From positions 3,038,001 through 3,102,000 of the forward strand of contig JAOVFP010000005.1 of assembly GCA_025738555.1 (NCBI GenBank): a stretch of DNA of 64,000 nucleotides. Reading direction: 5' to 3'. Source of the DNA: Cyathus striatus. Taxonomy: Eukaryota; Basidiomycota; Agaricomycetes; Agaricales; Nidulariaceae. Below, piece after piece: positions 11,801-23,075 of the stretch. How positions within the stretch are numbered: position 1 is the stretch's first letter; each line of letters begins with the position of its first letter. The notes under the pieces are model-generated. The model was not told the DNA's origin and ran no database searches. It was given only the letters and a program-made list of their open reading frames with translations. The position numbers and the translations under genes were made by a program.

Positions 11801-14635
11801 TAAAAGATACCAAACATGAACTAGCTGAAATGCTGAATTGTCTTCAACGCCATACAAAATGCACTCCTTCCTTGTCCAGGTTCTTTGCTGTATACAGATG
11901 CATTTCTACATTGTTTAGGAAATCCAAACCGACAAAATATTTCACCAGTATCTTTTTTCTTTCTTGGACAGGATTTTGCAGAGTATCATCCCAAGCGCAA
12001 TGATGCAATACTAAATCCACACAATATTGGATTTATTTTGGGTTGGCGAGCAAATATTGATTGTCACCCAGTAATTAACCGTGAGGCAGTTGTTTCATAT
12101 GCAGCAAAATATGCAAGCAAAGGAGAGAGTGTTTCTTCTGGCCATCAGCAAGCATTACAAACTGCAATTTCACGCCTTGAAAATACAGATCGTGCAGGAG
12201 TGGCATATCAGAAGACTCTCTCCACATTTGTGTCTGAGCGTGATATATCTGCTCAGGAAACTTGCCACATTCTTCTTGGGTGTCCATTAACTCATTCTTC
12301 TCGAGTTCTTCGAAATGTCTGTGTTGACCCAGATGAAAGTTTCCTTGTGAACTTTACTAGGTCCAATGTGGAGAAACTTGGTGTTTTGCAACACTACATT
12401 AAACGTCCACCCACTGATGATTTGCAAAGCATTACTTTGCTTGACTTTGCTACAAACTGGGATTGGAGAAGTGAACAATATATTAAGTGTGGAAAAAGAC
12501 AGGCTAAACCTTATGTTGTGTCAATTTGGCCTCAATATAAACCTGATCCAAGTGACACAGAAACATATGAGAAATATTGCTATGCAAGAATGATCCTTCA
12601 TCATCCATTTCAAAAAGTAGAAGATCTTTTAAATGGTTGTCCAGATTGGAGAACTGCATATGGCACTTACTGTCTTGATCTTCATCATATTCACTTTGAT
12701 GATACTCTTCCACTTCAATTGTCTGAGACCAATGATTCAGATATTGAAAGTGATGAATCAGACTCAGAGTCTTTACATGATGAGGATAATGAAGATGAAC
12801 CTTACCTTGCTGAATGGATGCTAGAAGCTGCACGTGGTCCAAATCAAGTTACAGAATCTATTACTAGAAATTTAGGACGACGTGATTTAGATTTGGAGTA
12901 TGACTGGATTTCTCACACTCCTCAAATTAATATTTTAGAAGAAGCTACTGTCTGGCTTACAGGAAAATTAAAGGAGTCACCAAATGATCTTATACAGACT
13001 CTTCCAGAAGTAGACTATCACCAGCTTAAAGGGGATCAGCAAAAAGTTTTTTTACAGGTTATGGCTTATATCAAAAAAATTATACATGGTGGTGAACATT
13101 CTTCTCCACTTCATCTAAATGTTGATGGCACAGCTGGTACTGGAAAGTCCTTCATTATTTGGGCAATTTCAACAGCAATTCGCAATTTATTTCCTGATGC
13201 TATATCTGATCCTGTAATTCGTATGGCTCCAACAGGTGTGGCAGCTTTTGGTATTCGTGGCTGGACTATAAATTTTGCTTGCATGATTCCTGTTAAAGGA
13301 ACCTTTAGTCAACTATCCCAAGCTTCTCTTACTCGCTTTCAAACACGTTGGAAGGATGTTCAACTTTTGATACTAGATGAGAAGTCAATGGTTGGCCATA
13401 CTAGCATGGGTCGAATTGATCGCCATTTGCGTCAAGCATATCCAAGTAGAGCTGCAGAAATGTTTGGTGGAATTGGAATTATTATTTTTGGTGACTTTGC
13501 TCAGCTTCCTCCTGTTGGTGATTCTCCTTTATATTCCTCTAAAATATCCAGTGGCCAGTCTGGGTTATCCTCAGAAGGAAGACGTGCCTATGAATCATTT
13601 ACACAATCTATCACCTTAAAGACAGTTTTTCGTCAAGCAGGAGATGATCCATTACAAATTGCCTTTCGTGATGCACTTCTTCGTTTGCGCACATATTCCA
13701 CCACTCCAGCTGACTATGATCTCTTCTCAACACGTTTTTGGGACCGTCTTACACCTGAAGAACACTTGCTCTTCAATGATGCTCTGCACCTTCTTCCAAC
13801 TCGTGAATCAGTTTCCCTGCTAAATATAAGAAGACTTGCACTACTGGGCAAGCCTGTAGTTCATTGTTTAGCCAAGAATAACTGTGTGGAAGCTAAAAAG
13901 GCCTCTGAAGAGGATGCTGAAGGGCTTGACCCTGAAATTCTTTTGTGTGAAGGTGCAAGAATAATGATTACAAGAAATCTCTGGACTGCAAAAGGTAATT
14001 TTAAGTTTTAACATTGTAATTTTTTGATACTAGATTCAATCCTACATAATTACAGGACTGGTAAATGGTGCACAAGGCATTGTGAAAAGAATTTGGTATA
14101 ATCCACTTTCTAATCCTCAAAGAGGTGACTTGCCAGCAGTTGTATTTGTATCATGTGAAGGATATTCAGATATGTGATATTTAGATTTTCTTTAATTCAA
14201 ATTACTTACTTTTATATCTCAGGTCCTACAATCCCTCAATGGACAGACTTAGATTCTTCTTGGGTACCAATTACACCTGTTACTGCTCGATGGGAGAGCA
14301 AAACTCAGAAACAAATGTCTCACACACAGCTACCTCTAACTTTGGCTTGGGCAATTACTGTTCACAAAAGCCAGGGTTTAACATTGCAACGAGCTACCAT
14401 TGACTTAGGTCCAAAAGACTTTGTCAATGGTCTTTCATTTGTAGCCATTTCACATGTCAAAACTTTAGGTGGACTTGCCTTTCGTTCATCATTCCCTCAC
14501 AGTCGCCTTCAAAGAAAAGATGAAACTGTAATGATGCGCATGCTTAGAGAAGACAATGAGAGACGAGAAAGATTAGGATTTGAATTAAATACATATGGAA
14601 TGGATTTAAGTGAATTTGTATTCAATGATTTGTAG
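8866..14635 (+). pseudogene. Helitron Rep-helicase transposase gene, interrupted
   Basis: Exons: 8866-8989, 9047 to about 11,860, then a second frame to 13994, 14056-14169 and 14223-14635. The N-terminus is Pro-rich (PLPDP repeats) and followed by Cys pairs (CEQC; CTAC...CSKC). The Rep domain has the HUH motif HVH at 11,623-11,631 within EWQHRGSSHVHG, and the two-tyrosine motif YAAKY at 12,098-12,112. The Pif1/RecD-like helicase has Walker A GTAGTGKS (about 13,126), Walker B LLILDEKSM, FGDFAQLPPVGD, and C-terminal motif AWAITVHKSQG. Three lesions are visible: an in-frame TGA at 9,817-9,819; a frame change between about 11,860 and 11,930, just after HTKCTPS, where an extra ~40 nt sits in the conserved Cys region; and a lost splice donor at 14,170 (ATATGT where GTATGT would fit). 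An 82-nt intron at 11,890-11,971 could bridge the frame change, but it would remove conserved residues. The product should nick and unwind DNA in rolling-circle transposition if functional; as read, it is broken. Confidence 0.85.
9395..9780 (+). repeat. Pro-Asp minisatellite in the transposase N-terminus
   Basis: Degenerate 12-15 bp units encode PLPDP/PLPNP runs; the stretch 9,676-9,770 is an almost regular 12-bp array around CCATTACCAGAT. It makes a low-complexity Pro-rich segment ahead of the Rep domain. A long open frame on the opposite strand is only its shadow. Confidence 0.85.
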
Positions 14636-14661
14636 AAAATTAATGTACTTATTTAAACCCA

Positions 14662-14680
14662 GGTGCCCCAAAGGGGCACC
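14662..14680 (+). terminator. Perfect hairpin just past the Helitron gene
   Basis: GGTGCCCC, an AAA loop and GGGGCACC form an 8-bp perfect stem 27 nt after the stop codon, with AATAAA at about 14,688. It may serve 3'-end formation of the transposase mRNA or be an internal part of the element's right end; both are inference. Confidence 0.5.
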
Positions 14681-14741
14681 ATGTATAAATAAAGTTATTT
14701 TGTTCACATGAAAATATATATCCTAAAAACTAGGATTCATC

Positions 14742-14783
14742 AAGCTCCCCCTTTGACGTGCGTCGCGAAGCGACGTACGTTAC
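14742..14783 (+). repeat. Helitron right-end structure
   Basis: AAGCTCCCCC at 14,742-14,751 is the inverse of the left-end GGGGGAGCTT. It is followed at 14,756-14,780 by an 11-bp stem around GTCGC-GAA-GCGAC with one G-T pair. Helitron 3' ends typically carry such a hairpin close to the terminus. The expected CTRR is absent. Confidence 0.65.
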
Positions 14784-14784
14784 A

Positions 14785-15224
14785 TGTTCAATCTCTCACG
14801 TTGAATAAGATTTCGGGGGAAGTTCATATACTCACTGCAATCAAGACGGTCCTTGCTCTCTCCCACTATGACACCACGTGATATTTCCATATGTGGTAAT
14901 ATTTTCACGCAGTGCCAGTACGCAGCTTAGTATTTCATATAGCCAAGTAGCTTAGAGGTACATTTGATCTAGAAAACAAGTATATACACTCATGCATAGT
15001 TTCTTGAGTTCAATTCCAATGAGATGTTTTTTTACAAGTCAAAAATCGTCGTCACACTGACATTCTCACATGTCATTCCACAATGTCTGGAGAAATAAAC
15101 ATCCGTAAAATTTGAAAAAAAAAAAAGGTGATTGAAAATTCGGAGAAACAGAACTTGGGAGGGAAATTGTCCAAGGCTTTCTACCCGCCACATTGTGCTC
15201 CTGCTCCTCGCAATCCTCTTAGAC
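14785..15224. other. Intergenic, right flank of the Helitron
   Basis: No gene recognised. A run of twelve A residues lies at 15,115-15,126, shortly before the Cys-motif frame. Confidence 0.5.
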
Positions 15225-15413
15225 ATGGACAAGGCGGCCCCCCCACAGAAATGCAGCAAACCATGGTGCAAACGGACTGAAGGATTATCCCAATCATTCA
15301 AGAATTGCTCGTACTGCCGTGAAGTTGACAGAAAAAACAAGGAAACTGGACGTTCCCAAGCAAAGGAAAGGCAGAACTTACTGGATCAACCTATTGGCTT
15401 GGATCTTGGTTAG
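15225..15413 (+). CDS. Short Cys-motif protein, probably a fragment
   Basis: An uninterrupted frame of 62 codons contains KCSKPWCKRTE and NCSYCREVDRKNKE, that is C-x4-C followed by C-x2-C and a basic tail. This spacing resembles a short zinc-binding N-terminal motif that I recall from many agaricomycete hypothetical proteins. The frame overlaps the SWIM remnant, which is read in another frame from about 15,346, so both may be parts of one decayed region. No function can be given; it may not be expressed. Confidence 0.35.
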   Translation: MDKAAPPQKCSKPWCKRTEGLSQSFKNCSYCREVDRKNKETGRSQAKERQNLLDQPIGLDLG

Positions 15414-15718
15414 TAGGCTTGCACCATTGTTTTATCGCAAATTTCGCGAATCAGGACGTTTTCTTAGACCGTCTTCCTGGCGTAGGCCATTTAAAACGAT
15501 GTGGAGAAAGCTCGAAAAAACATCTATTACATTACCACTTAATGATGCCTATAGGCCGGATCTCGTAAAATGGACGTGTACCTGTTTTTTCTCTGCAAGC
15601 ACCTCGTTCAAGGTGTAGACCATGTTCCTCCTGTGTTTTTTCTTCAAGTAAAGCGCCACAGGACTGCTCCATTCTGGAGGCACGAGTCTATAAAATTATG
15701 TACTTATCTAGCTAAGTA
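15346..15718 (+). pseudogene. SWIM zinc-finger protein remnant (MULE-type transposase or relative)
   Basis: The frame up to about 15,590 reads YWINLLAWILVSRLAPLFY, then SWRRPFKTMWRKLEKTSITL and LVKWTCTC. A second frame from 15,594 reads CKHLVQGVDHVPPVFFLQVK and continues to a stop at 15,716-15,718. Together they give the SWIM signature CxC...CxH and its usual surroundings in basidiomycete SWIM proteins, many of which are C-termini of Mutator-like transposases. Between the two cysteine pairs only 8 nt remain where a longer linker is expected, and the frame changes there. A deletion has therefore broken the finger. The fragment lies about 0.6 kb past the Helitron's right end. Whether it came from a transposon or a host gene is not settled. 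Confidence 0.6.
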
Positions 15719-18700
15719 GCCATAGCTGAAAGAGTAATTTATTACACTCTCAAAATCAGGCTCAGTTTTTCAGTTTACGGGCACTTTTTCACAGCTCGAC
15801 CTCCATGGAACTTCCATACAGATTTAATAACCGCCGCGTGAACCACCATGTATGAATCAGTTAAAACCATATTACCACCGCAACAGAATCAGTAACGATG
15901 TTAGTCAAATGTTTTCGGCGTCCTGAAGTTTAAAACATTGAAGTGAGCCACGACATTCTGCACATCTCGATTGTACTTCTAGTCGAGTGACCGTGACGGC
16001 CGCCCATTTCACTCAAGAAACTAACCTTCTGTGATGGGGCTGATAGCGAGATATATCTTGGCATCTGAAATGTTGACTCTGATTCGAAACCCCATGGATG
16101 CAGGTGCTACATATTATGTAGGAACACTTCGGAAAACATTAGCCCATATCGAGCTACTGCCATTAGCTTTATTGACCGCACCCCCACAGATACTTAGTGT
16201 CCTTCTATGTCATAGACAAGAACATCACCGCGAACACAGGCTAATTACAGACTCACGGGTGCGCTCGGCTTTTTTATCACGCTGATAATCAGTGCGTCAG
16301 CGTTCTTGCGGGGACTTAGGTACTACGTCAGCCTTACTTGATATGACCACCTCCGATGGAGCCAAAACTGGTAATAAGTAGTTTGATTGTCCCCTTAATT
16401 ATGGAAGCTGGTACCCCCTATGCTCACGGAGGCTGGACGGAAAGAGGTATACCTCGGCTTAATGTGTGTGTTCGCCCACGTTGATAGCGAGTTCTATTGG
16501 GTTAGTCTCTTTGCCACCACCAAACGAACCACTAGCTAGACCTAGCTATTGCAACAACTTTGTCGCATACCATCAACGGACATGACGATCAATTCTAAGC
16601 TAGTCAAACTCTGAGATCACTATGTACGACCGTTGATGTATAGCCCTCGGATGAGAATTAGAAGGGAGGGCTCGTATGAAAAAGGAATATTAAAACAAGT
16701 ATGAAGAGTTGATGAAGAGAGCTCAAAACACTAAGGCTGTTAGTATTAATAAACGCCCTCTGGTGATTTGAGTCGGTCCTTCAACTTGCTTGATATTGAA
16801 TGGGCGTCAGACATAATCTTATTTCAAGCTTATCGGCTCCGAGTGGATATAACAAGCTGCGGAACCTAATGTACGTTCCTCTTGCAGTTTGTAATACAAG
16901 TCTTGTAATCGGACTCAGAGGAGGTATTATCCGCCTCCAAGCCTTCTATTATCTGCGGATATAAATATTCACGCCACGGGTTTGGACAGTTTCTGACACA
17001 TAATATGGCGCCACGATATGAGCCTTGCCAGCGCTTGATGCAGTGACGATAGCGATGATATGTAATAGAGAGCTGTAGTCCCAAACATTCAGTAGTTATT
17101 CAGTGGCAAGCACCTTTTCACATGTATGGAATTTCAACTCCAGTATCCAGCTGTACGTGCACATGCACCTACAGCTCTCGCGTTCTAATTGCATCCGCGG
17201 GCTACGTAGTACCAGGATGTACATTACTTGTCGTTCTGTCTTGCCGTAAAGGAGATATTTGGGTATTAGATGTTACGACTATAGAATAGATAGAACTCTC
17301 AGTTCTCGCAATGAAAGGAGACAACTGAGGGGAGCGAGTTGCTTGCTAATCTACTTATATAAAGAATAGAGATCGAAATTTTACTACTACGGAATCAGAA
17401 CAAGTCAATTGACCAGGGAAGTCGGCATCCCGCCATGTCGGCACGGCGCATCAATTTATCAATAGCGCACGAATTGTATAATCAATCCTTCGTGATCCAA
17501 CATTGGGTATTGCTGACAACAATTTATCGGCGACTTGCTGTATACGTGCCAGATATGCTCGTTAATGTCAAAAATGGTATCGAGATTTTCTTTATATGAC
17601 ATAAAGCCGGTACCATATAGGCAGTGACAATCCCTGTTACATTCACGATCTTCTGTGCCACCTCCATTTACAGTGACATTATGCTGTGATTGTACATCTC
17701 GACAGTGAGCCAGTTTTTGAAAAGTTCAGACTCCAATAAGCAGTGGAACACTAGCTTCCTTCGGTGAAGTAGTACAATATCAGCTTGTATAGCAAATCAG
17801 CATAATTGTAGATCCCAAATGTCCTCGACATTTAGATCGTGTCCGAAAAAGCAACCGACGATCGATGACGAGCGGCAATGCAACTATTATATGTATGGGA
17901 TAGAACAGCTACTTTATTTGTAAATACTACATTCCATTTTTATAAACAGGGTCCAGGAACCAAGTACTTACCCGAAATAAGTAAGTAGTAAAAACACAAG
18001 TATCACAAAATTTCTGCAAAAGAAATGGCATCTTGCAAAACCTGTTTCTTTTTCTTTTTCACAACGGTAAATGAGAAGGTTACTTGAAAGCTTGTCTAAT
18101 CTTATCGGATATGGTATATATGACCAACGGACTGCCTAGACTCTCCAGCGACAGCTATCAAATGCAGAGGTGCGCATTGATTGCATGTCCCAGAAATTGG
18201 AATTTAATCATTGCCTTACTTACTCTAGTCTACACATAGGGGAATCACTGTTAGCTATCAGTTACTCACATATCTTATTGACGAGTACCCTCACCCTCTT
18301 AGGCTGCCTCCATTCCAGGGTGCTACAACCATCAATGAACTACAGCCTACGTCCAAAATAGCATTTCACACCCAGGAAGCACTACTTATGATCTCACACG
18401 TTCTTGATCAACAGTCAACATGAGCGCTTGTGGGAAGGGTATCAGACTACACACACAACCCGCATCACCATCACCTCCCTGAGATACGATAATCACAATA
18501 TACAATGAATACGCACTGCAATATTTACGAGATAGTGTGGTGCTAGTGTTAGATTCAGGCTTCTATCTGCCATAGGGGGAGTACACCGATACCTTTCCAC
18601 ATCAAAATCCACGCACAGCGAAGAACATGTAACCATTCCCCGACCAATGTCCTGTTGTGCGTTTTAATTTGAACAGCGGGACTTGATGAATGAAAGATTC

Positions 18701-19640
18701 CTTTTGATGGAAGCGAAGCCACTAGACGTATTTGAGACGTATGGAGAAACTTTATTGCGACAGCAGGCCAGAACGACGGGGTTTTGACTGGGGTTCGAGT
18801 ACATGGCTTGCCATGACTTAAGTTTGAACTGATTCCTGCTCTCGCGCGAAATCAAACAGGACGAACCAATCCAGGGTCAGCGCATTCGTAAAGGCTACCT
18901 GACAATTCTCCCAGAAAGCGCATATGTAACATTTTGAGAAATCTCGAATATGAGAGGTATCCGAGGTATGGAAGGGAGTGGACCACGGTAGAATTCCCTG
19001 AAAACCATGCTTCGCAGGCTTTCACGTATTTTCACCGTGGTGCCCTCTCACGTCACATGTGCGTTCTGTTGCTACATATCGAGTACTTATGGCCAGGACA
19101 GGGAAAGGAGCTGGAACGTCCACCCTGCCCCTTCACCCTCCTCACAAAAAAGTTAGGTGATCCCCGCTCCTTTCATACTTTTATTATTTAAGCGCGCACC
19201 TTGGTCTTGGTCTCATGGCAAGGTCGTTTCTAGTAAGAGTCCTCGCTGACAAAGCGGATTAGAGGAGATACAACGGAAAACGGTACTCACTGGGCATCAC
19301 GTACGTCCTAGACCGGCTGTCTCAACATCCCACATCTAACCGACTCGCCGTCGTTAGCCGCAAGGCCAAATGTCCAGAGCAACCAAAATAAATAACGAGT
19401 GGCAATTCACATCGGATGGAATGCCTTAATTATCCATGGGTCTTCCATGTACCGTGCGTTCCTAAAATATCACCCCCATATCGGTGTATTTATAGTACAC
19501 GCTTATGCATTCCAAAAAAAAGGTGCAGCGGCATCTCACCCGGGGAGAAGTGCCGATCCCTCTTTTGATCCTGTTTGCTCCCTCTGATATGCCCTGGAAT
19601 GGATGATGCTCGGCCAGGAGGACGGCTTGATCTCGAAGAA
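15719..19640. other. Gene-poor stretch, nothing recognised
   Basis: Only short open frames of random appearance are present on both strands (longest about 85 codons). I saw no family motif, RNA gene, terminal repeat or tandem repeat. It looks like decayed repeat or intergenic DNA. Confidence 0.5.
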
Positions 19641-20110
19641 AGCCCACTTTGTGTGTATCTGAAGGCGTGTGTAGGAGGTATCTATACCACGCGGGGCTGT
19701 CGAATGGACGTACTTGGTTACTTGGGGACTGCCTACTAACCCTGGATGAGATGGGAGGTTGGAACTCGTTCAATGCGATGATACTTGGTTTTTCCGAGGC
19801 TCAGCTGGTTCTCGGGCAACTGCGCGTGCATGCGTTCGTCCCTGGACCAGAGACATACTCATGCGTTCACTTGCGTGCGATTTTGCGATTGGACTGTTAC
19901 ACGATACAGGTAAGGACATCTGATTCCAAAAAGTGTCGTCATCAGCATCTCTCTGGTCTGCTTGTTCCTGGCATTACATTATCGTCTGCGGAATGACTTT
20001 GTCCTGTCCCACTTATTGACCGCGGAGTTTGTGCGCAGCGAAACTGCGCGGGATGCGCCTAGGATTTTTGAGCATCCGTGGAATGCAGGATATGCGAATG
20101 ATGATACTGG
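19641..20110 (+). other. Coding-like fragments, no gene model possible
   Basis: Several frames between 19,700 and 20,110 look protein-like and are bordered by possible splice sites (GTAAGG at 19,910). One ends with a hydrophobic stretch ISLVCLFLALHY, followed by RNDFVLSHLLTAEF, and stops at TAA just after 20,108. No consistent model joins them and I recognise no family. They may be exons of a small membrane protein gene or remnants. Confidence 0.2.
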
Positions 20111-20850
20111 GTAAGTTTTGATTATTGGGGATTATTACTCACGTGCTGTCGCTCACTGTCATTGTTTGAAAATTGAAAATTTGAGACGGCCGATATGTAC
20201 TGCAATTGCCAACGCGGGGTGGTTCATTTGTATCGCTTAGCGCGTTAATGGTGTTCATTTTGAACTAGCGTGGTCGTCTCACGTACTCATGGAGAATGCA
20301 CTGGATAGGTATCGGTGAATGTCCGAGCGTCAAGTTATAAGTAGCACCGAAGCGGATCAGTGACTACTTTGGCAGGGACAAGTAGGGCTCACCACCGACC
20401 CAAAGGGACGTGCAGATAGGCTGAACCAGTGTATATTTCTAGGGTGAAGTTAATCAAAGGGCGTCTCTAAGGAAATGCACCCCGCACCTAGTTTTAAAAC
20501 GTATATAGCCCCACATGGGTGCTTAACTTACAGTTTGTCTAAATATAATGGTGTATAATGTTACATATCTGAACCTTGATGTGCATGGCAGGGTGCTGAA
20601 GTGCGCGCTGTTGTCTGTAACGGATTTCTGAATAGCCATCATGCGGCTGTTCTTGAGAATGCATTTGGAGTGTATTGGGTGTGTACGATGATGGTCCAGT
20701 TCAATGCAGCTCATCAAGGATGCGAGAGCGATGGCTTTAGATGCTAACAAGGAACAACAGACAACTCCTGTCACCCTGTGCCCAGGAAATTTTGGGAGAC
20801 CCCAGGGACCCAAGACTGAAGAATAACAGCCATTATCGCTGGACCCAAAA
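20111..20850. other. Upstream region of the AT-hook gene
   Basis: No gene recognised. It should hold the promoter and leader of the gene starting at 20,851. Confidence 0.45.
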
Positions 20851-23075
20851 ATGTCTCAACATATTCCGCAACATCATATTCCTCAATATGTTCACTACAC
20901 CGGACCACCAGGCTCTCACCTCCAGATTCACCATGCTAACATCGGTATCTCCCCACAGGACATTACCAGGCAGCCCATGCAGGCCGTCCCACAGCTTATG
21001 CACCAGCCTTTGCTCCATCAACCTCACCCGCAGACCGTGCACCACCACCAGCTAGCGCACATGCACCCTCATCCTCAACAACATATCCAGCAACCGCCAC
21101 CTCAGCATCCAGAGGCGTCGGCTAACGCGCAGGCTGGCACGAGCACCAGCTCAAACAATAACACCGGCCCCATAGTCGCCACTGGTGACTGGACAAAGGA
21201 CCTGGTGCATTTAGCAAAAACTGCAGAGTTAAAGTACGTTTGTCTCACGTCCAGACAAGGCTGCACGTCGCAGGGCTGTTTATATGCGCTTCTACCATGA
21301 TATCCGGCGAGTTCCACTGGTTACGCAGTGACAGGTGCGAAAAGTCAGATCTCGCCAGATCAAAACACCATTCGTGTTTCCGAACGTGCCGTTCCTATCT
21401 TTTCACCACTTGCCCTACCTCCTTGGTTTCAATATTCTTAGTCCTGGTAACTGACATTGCGCGCTCTAGGAAACACGCGCTCACGTTACAACTTCATACG
21501 GCGCACATTCTTTCGGCACACGCGACGCTCGAGCAAAAAAGTAAGGCGATTCAGGACATACGAGAGCAAAAGAACCGGTGTGTGTTTCTCCCGGCTATTA
21601 CTTCCTTCGTGTTGGGATCGTTCCTGATTCCCGGACGTTTGTTAAGGTTGGAAAGCGAGCGGACAAGACTACTCGACTGCCTCCGTCAGGTGCGTTTTTG
21701 AGTTACGTTGGCACACGCATTTATCAGTAGCTGATTTGATTGATATGCTCAAGGTCAATGAAGATCGTGACAAGGTGAGCTTGTGTTGCGGACTATCATC
21801 TCGCGATGCTTTCTGACTTTCCGCGTCGGTATAGGCTGATCTTGCAGAAGCAACCGTGACACGGGAGTGAGTAATTGTCACTATTCTCATACCGCCTCGA
21901 AACCATCAGGCAATTAATGACGTACTTCTTCTGTGAAGGTGCGACGACCTTCGGAGCAAGATAACGCAACTCACGGATGGAGAGTACTGTGTTGCGAAGC
22001 GCGACGTCGACAGATTACGACAAGAACTGGGGCAGTCCCCACTGCCAAGTATCCAATCAACACTAGACGAAAAATCACAACAGTAAGTGTCGTATCTATT
22101 CATATGTTCCTTCCCCATTTCTCGAGCTCCAATATCGATTTCTACCATACCTATTCTTGGTACATGTCCTTGGGGAGTCTCCTATCGACACTCGGTGTAG
22201 ATGGCTTGCGCGCTGGTGCATAGATTGCAAAGTTCGATTCCGCGAACTAACCACCGGAGTGAACTTTGCATCGGATCCGACCTACACAAAACACCACCCA
22301 GCCATCTCTCCATGATCCTCACCCGGTGACCCTGCCTATACCCCTCTTTGGCTACCCCAGGCCATACATACCTCACGCACTAATCGGTGGGCACAAGCCT
22401 CCGTACTTCTCTCCTATTCCATCGTGCGATACGCAAGCGCATTGTATCCTGCGTGTGCGTTTTGGCCGGGAAGAAGGCCAGCGTGGCATGCCGTAATTCC
22501 CACTTCCAGGTTGACAGTCAGAATGGCAGACGCCCGACAAATGTTTTTTTGTGAATGTTCCGGTGCTTTTGCGAAGCCTATAGCCGGATATATACTAATG
22601 CACCACCGGGTGGTGTATGTTGGCGACTGTCGTTCGCGAATTGTGGCCGTTGTAGATGTTCTACTAGAACGCGCTGCTCGGTGTGCAGCAGTCATGCGAA
22701 GTGGATTACCCATTGTTCAGTTCGGGAGTCCTTCGTTCCATTACACAGCGCACGCACCGAATTTGGCTTCTTCCCTTCTCTTTCCAACCTCCTTTCTGTC
22801 TGTCTGTCTTCTCTTCTTTCCCCCTTCTCACTTATTCATAATGCGCTTCTCAATCTCTTCACCCTTATCTCTCTGCATGCTATCACGTGCTGACCGCCGA
22901 TCCTCTGGAATACAGATACCTAAATGAGCGCAGGCTGAGCGGGAACGAAGCGCAGACCCAAAATACCTCTGCGGGACGACAGAAACGCGCCGCGTCCGTC
23001 ACCGACGATAGTGCCAGCGCCAGCAAGAGGCCCCGAGGGCGGCCTAAAGGCAGCAGGAACAAAAAAGCCACGTAA
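20851..23075 (+). CDS. Coiled-coil protein with C-terminal AT-hook
   Basis: Seven exons keep frame: 20851-21233, 21470-21577, 21647-21689, 21754-21774, 21835-21866, 21939-22082, 22916-23075, giving about 296 aa. Residues 1-100 are rich in His, Gln and Pro with an orderly start (HIPQYVHYTGPPGSHLQIHH). The middle (about 120-240) is a charged helical region likely to form a coiled coil (QKSKAIQDIREQKN, LESERTRLLDCL, DLRSKITQL). The C-terminus carries an AT-hook, KRPRGRPKGSRNKK, which binds the minor groove of AT-rich DNA. A nuclear, DNA-associated or regulatory role is inferred; no named orthologue is recalled. Exon 4 is only 21 nt. The last intron, 833 bp, is far longer than the others and may hide a further exon or an insertion. 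Start chosen as the first ATG of the conserved-looking N-terminus. Confidence 0.7.
22083..22915 (+). other. Unusually long last intron of the AT-hook gene
   Basis: It begins GTAAGT and ends TCTGGAATACAG. It contains a plus-strand frame with a Pro-rich stretch (LFGYPRPYIPHALIGG, about 22,340) that could be a skipped exon. Its length contrasts with the 45-240 bp of the other introns of this gene. Confidence 0.45.

Larger units (their letters stand above)
8046..14784 (+). mobile_element. Helitron (rolling-circle transposon), ~6.7 kb
   Basis: The element carries a Rep (HUH)-helicase gene and structured ends. The left end has a TC start at 8,046, an 18-nt perfect hairpin at 8,069-8,086 and seven degenerate 19-bp tandem repeats. 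The right end has AAGCTCCCCC at 14,742-14,751, the inverted copy of GGGGGAGCTT at the left, then a long hairpin at 14,756-14,780. A canonical CTRR terminus is not seen; the hairpin is followed by TTAC, so the exact right border is uncertain by some tens of bases. The subterminal inverted repeats recall the Helitron2/Helentron group, which is inference. The gene is damaged, so this copy is probably not autonomous, although its ends look intact. A single copy is visible here. Confidence 0.8.

Noticed and set aside
22236..22256. GTTCGATTCC, a tRNA B-box-like sequence
   Set aside because: The flanking bases cannot form a T-arm stem, and no acceptor or anticodon arm is found upstream.
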